Assembly: GCA_937921865.1 (NCBI GenBank)
Contig: CAKZWF010000031.1
Location: 62,001 to 126,000 of the forward strand
Origin: an uncultured Pseudomonadales bacterium
Lineage (GTDB): Bacteria > Pseudomonadota > Gammaproteobacteria > Pseudomonadales > Azotimanducaceae
DNA: 64,000 bases
Direction: 5' to 3'
Shown: positions 62,417 through 64,000 of the stretch, piece by piece
Position numbering within the stretch: the stretch's first letter is position 1
How the letters are laid out: every line of letters starts with the position of its first letter
Made by a program: the position numbers and the translations under genes
The notes under the pieces: generated by a model
Databases searched by the model: none
What the model was told of the DNA's origin: nothing
The model's input: only the letters and a program-made list of their open reading frames with translations

Positions 62417-62770
62417 ATGGCGGCAAAACGCGCAGGCGCTAGAAACGGCATACTTTCTCTCGCTATCAAAGACAAAGCCGTGCTCTACGCAGCCTACATG
62501 CCTTTCATCCGCAATGGCGGCTTGTTCATTCCGACCAAGAAGGAATATGAGCTCGGCGATGAAGTGTTCATGCTCCTCAACCTGATGGATGAGGCAGAAA
62601 AGCTGCCCGTTGCAGGCAAAGTTGTCTGGGTTACACCTAAAGGCGCCGGTGGCACCAAAGCCGCGGGGATTGGCGTGCAATTCAACGATCAGGACGATGT
62701 TGCCAGGTCGAAAATCGAGACCTATCTAGCCGGCGCGCTCCAGTCGGATCGCCATACGCACACCATGTAG
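62417..62770 (+). CDS. pilZ: Type IV pilus PilZ-domain protein
   Basis: Protein of 117 residues. NGILSLAIKDKAVLYAAYMPFIRNGGLFIPTKKEYELGDEVFMLLNLMDEAEKLPVAGKVVWVTPKGAGGTKAAGIGVQF matches the PilZ of Pseudomonas type, which sits between holB and tatD. Like that protein it lacks the RxxxR and DxSxxG c-di-GMP motifs, and it acts through PilB/FimX in pilus assembly. AGGA is 11 nt from the ATG, within the last repeat. Other pilus genes are outside the window. Confidence 0.93.
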   Translation: MAAKRAGARNGILSLAIKDKAVLYAAYMPFIRNGGLFIPTKKEYELGDEVFMLLNLMDEAEKLPVAGKVVWVTPKGAGGTKAAGIGVQFNDQDDVARSKIETYLAGALQSDRHTHTM

Positions 62771-62776
62771 CCGACC

Positions 62777-63550
62777 TTGCTGGTCGATTCACACTGCCAT
62801 CTGAACTATCTGGATGATCCGGAACAGGCTCTAGTCGCCGCGCGCGCACGCGGCGTAGGCGGTTTTCTATGTATTGGCGTCGACAAGACTGGAATTGATG
62901 CAGTACTGAACTTTGCGGAGCGTCATGCGGACGTCTGGGCAACGGTCGGGCTTCACCCGGATGCTGCGGTAGACCAGGATTGGTCCTGGATTGAAACCCA
63001 TCTCGATCACAACCGGGTGGTAGCCGTTGGTGAGACCGGCTTGGACTACTTCCACTCCCAAGCGGCTGAAAAACAAGCACGCCAACGTGAGAGTTTCGAC
63101 CATCAGCTGCACCTGGCGGCAGGACACGATCTACCCGTAGTCGTCCATACCCGTGCGGCAGAAAAAGATACCCTGGCACTGCTGCGTGCGCATCCTGAGG
63201 TCCGTGGTGTCCTGCACTGTTTCACCGAATCCTGGGATATGGCTCGTCAGGCGTTGGATCTTGGCTACTACATTTCCATTTCAGGGATAGTTACTTTTCG
63301 CAATGGTGCCAATGTGGCTGAGGTGGCCGCCAGAGTGCCAAGCGATCGCCTGCTGGTGGAAACTGATTCCCCCTGGCTCGCACCAGTGCCTTACCGTGGC
63401 CAGCAGAATCAGCCGGCGTATGTGGTGGAGACCGCGCAGTTTGTTGCCGGGCTTCGGGGTGTTGATCTGGAAACTCTCGCCGAAGTTACCAGCCAGAACT
63501 TTAGAGAATTATTCCCTTCGGCTCAGAACTCTTCTTCAAAAAGCAGATAG
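62777..63550 (+). CDS. tatD: TatD-family metal-dependent hydrolase
   Basis: Protein of 257 residues from TTG 62777, six bases after the pilZ stop; no ATG or GTG fits upstream. LVDSHCHLNYLD (H6, H8), TVGLHPDA, VAVGETGLDYFH, PVVVHTRAAE, GVLHCFTES and LVETDSPWLAP supply the metal ligands of the TatD/YcfH group. It acts as a nuclease or phosphoesterase on small or nicked DNA. E. coli YcfH has the same position after holB. Its tail overlaps the GNAT gene by 28 nt. Confidence 0.95.
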   Translation: MLVDSHCHLNYLDDPEQALVAARARGVGGFLCIGVDKTGIDAVLNFAERHADVWATVGLHPDAAVDQDWSWIETHLDHNRVVAVGETGLDYFHSQAAEKQARQRESFDHQLHLAAGHDLPVVVHTRAAEKDTLALLRAHPEVRGVLHCFTESWDMARQALDLGYYISISGIVTFRNGANVAEVAARVPSDRLLVETDSPWLAPVPYRGQQNQPAYVVETAQFVAGLRGVDLETLAEVTSQNFRELFPSAQNSSSKSR

Positions 63551-63969
63551 TCTGTCGCATCCATACCCAGCTTCCGGTAAGTGGTTTGAGCGCCGGTATT
63601 GTCTTTTTCGACGTAGAGCCGAATTCCACAGCTTTGTGGATCGTCCTTCGCCTGCTGACGGATCGCGTCATGCAGTGCGCTGTAAACACCGCGCCGTCGG
63701 TAGTTGCTCTCGACATAGACACTTTGGATCCACCAGAAACGACCGTTACGCCAATCACTCCATTCGAAGGTGACCATCAGTGTCCCTACAGGTGCATTTT
63801 CATCTTCGGCGATCAGATAGTAGCCCTCATCGGGATGGTCGATCAGATAGCTGATACCCGCAGCGAGCACCTTCTCGTCCAATCCTTTGTCTTCACTCTC
63901 CTGAGCCATTGCAGCATTGAAGCTGACCAGGCAGGCAGTGTCTTCATGAGTTGCGCGGCGTATGAACAT
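63523..63969 (-). CDS. GNAT-family N-acetyltransferase
   Basis: Protein of 148 residues. The GNAT acetyl-CoA loop is the VESNYRRRGVYSALHDAI segment (R/Q-x-x-G/A-like YRRRGVYSAL), preceded by WWIQSVYVE and followed by IRLYVEKDNTGAQTTYRKLGMDATDYLLFE. It transfers an acetyl group to an amine; substrate unknown. The start is ATG 63969. It is convergent with tatD with a 28 nt overlap of the 3' ends. The last 31 bases of the window are its upstream region. Confidence 0.88.
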   Translation of the reverse strand: MFIRRATHEDTACLVSFNAAMAQESEDKGLDEKVLAAGISYLIDHPDEGYYLIAEDENAPVGTLMVTFEWSDWRNGRFWWIQSVYVESNYRRRGVYSALHDAIRQQAKDDPQSCGIRLYVEKDNTGAQTTYRKLGMDATDYLLFEEEF

Positions 63970-64000
63970 CAGTTGTCTGCCAGGTTGCGTTGGAAAAAAT

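Noticed and set aside
1-64000. Insertion sequence, integrase, prophage or tRNA-associated island
   Set aside because: No transposase, integrase, att-like repeat pair or tRNA gene was seen; gene content is mostly core.

Overview
The window is a dense stretch of gammaproteobacterial chromosome. Evidence: lolCDE, exbBD-msbA-lpxK-kdsB, epmC, alaA, cysD-cysNC, apbE-nqrM, an RNase E that opens like the enterobacterial protein, and the block yceD-rpmF-fabD-fabG-acpP-fabF-mltG-tmk-holB-pilZ-tatD. The lineage looks Pseudomonas-like or marine, but no species can be named from the sequence alone. Coding density is high, many genes overlap by 4 to 8 bases (ATGA, GTGA, ATGAGTGA), and GTG or TTG starts are common. 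I saw no tRNA, rRNA, CRISPR array, transposase, integrase or prophage gene.

Region 1 (1-9424, all minus strand) is the least ordinary part. It is an apparent operon of eight genes that runs off the left edge. In transcription order these are a secreted TPR protein with a TonB-C-like end, a Pro/Gly/Ser-rich lipoprotein, a second lipoprotein, an inner-membrane TPR protein with a PEGA-like end, an inner-membrane protein of tandem PEGA-like repeats plus a formylglycine-generating-enzyme-like domain, a small exported acidic protein, an ExbB/TolQ-like channel protein, and a degenerate actin/Hsp70-fold protein. I know of no named system with this set. It reads as an envelope-spanning machine that may use the proton-motive force.

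Region 2 (9640-28593) is mostly metabolic and housekeeping: tusA, a gamma-glutamylcyclotransferase-like gene, epmC, an LhgO-like oxidase, an ATP-NAD kinase-like gene and an RlmI-like methyltransferase in one overlapping run; then alaA, msrB, an acyl-CoA synthetase, a split spermidine-synthase/membrane pair, the sulfate-activation genes cysD-cysNC, a rhodanese, an MFS transporter, a crotonase, a histidine phosphatase and apbE-nqrM.

Region 3 (28594-49097) is about the envelope: a short-repeat array and a gene remnant, lolC-lolD-lolE, comEC, a PilZ-NUDIX fusion, clpB, a small basic repeat protein under two LexA-like boxes, galU with a D-threonine-aldolase-like gene, exbB-exbD, an in-frame MsbA-LpxK fusion, kdsB, an SDR, an AlkB-like dioxygenase and murB. 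LolCDE (lipoprotein release), MsbA-LpxK and KdsB (lipid A and Kdo), GalU and MurB together serve envelope construction.

Region 4 (49123-64000) has rne, a 1.1 kb AU-rich rne-rluC intergenic region with hairpins and a short-repeat array, rluC, maf, and the fatty-acid/cell-cycle block. That block lacks plsX-fabH between rpmF and fabD and pabC between fabF and mltG. Related arrays of about 14 nt units appear in three intergenic regions (28625, 52866, 62304).
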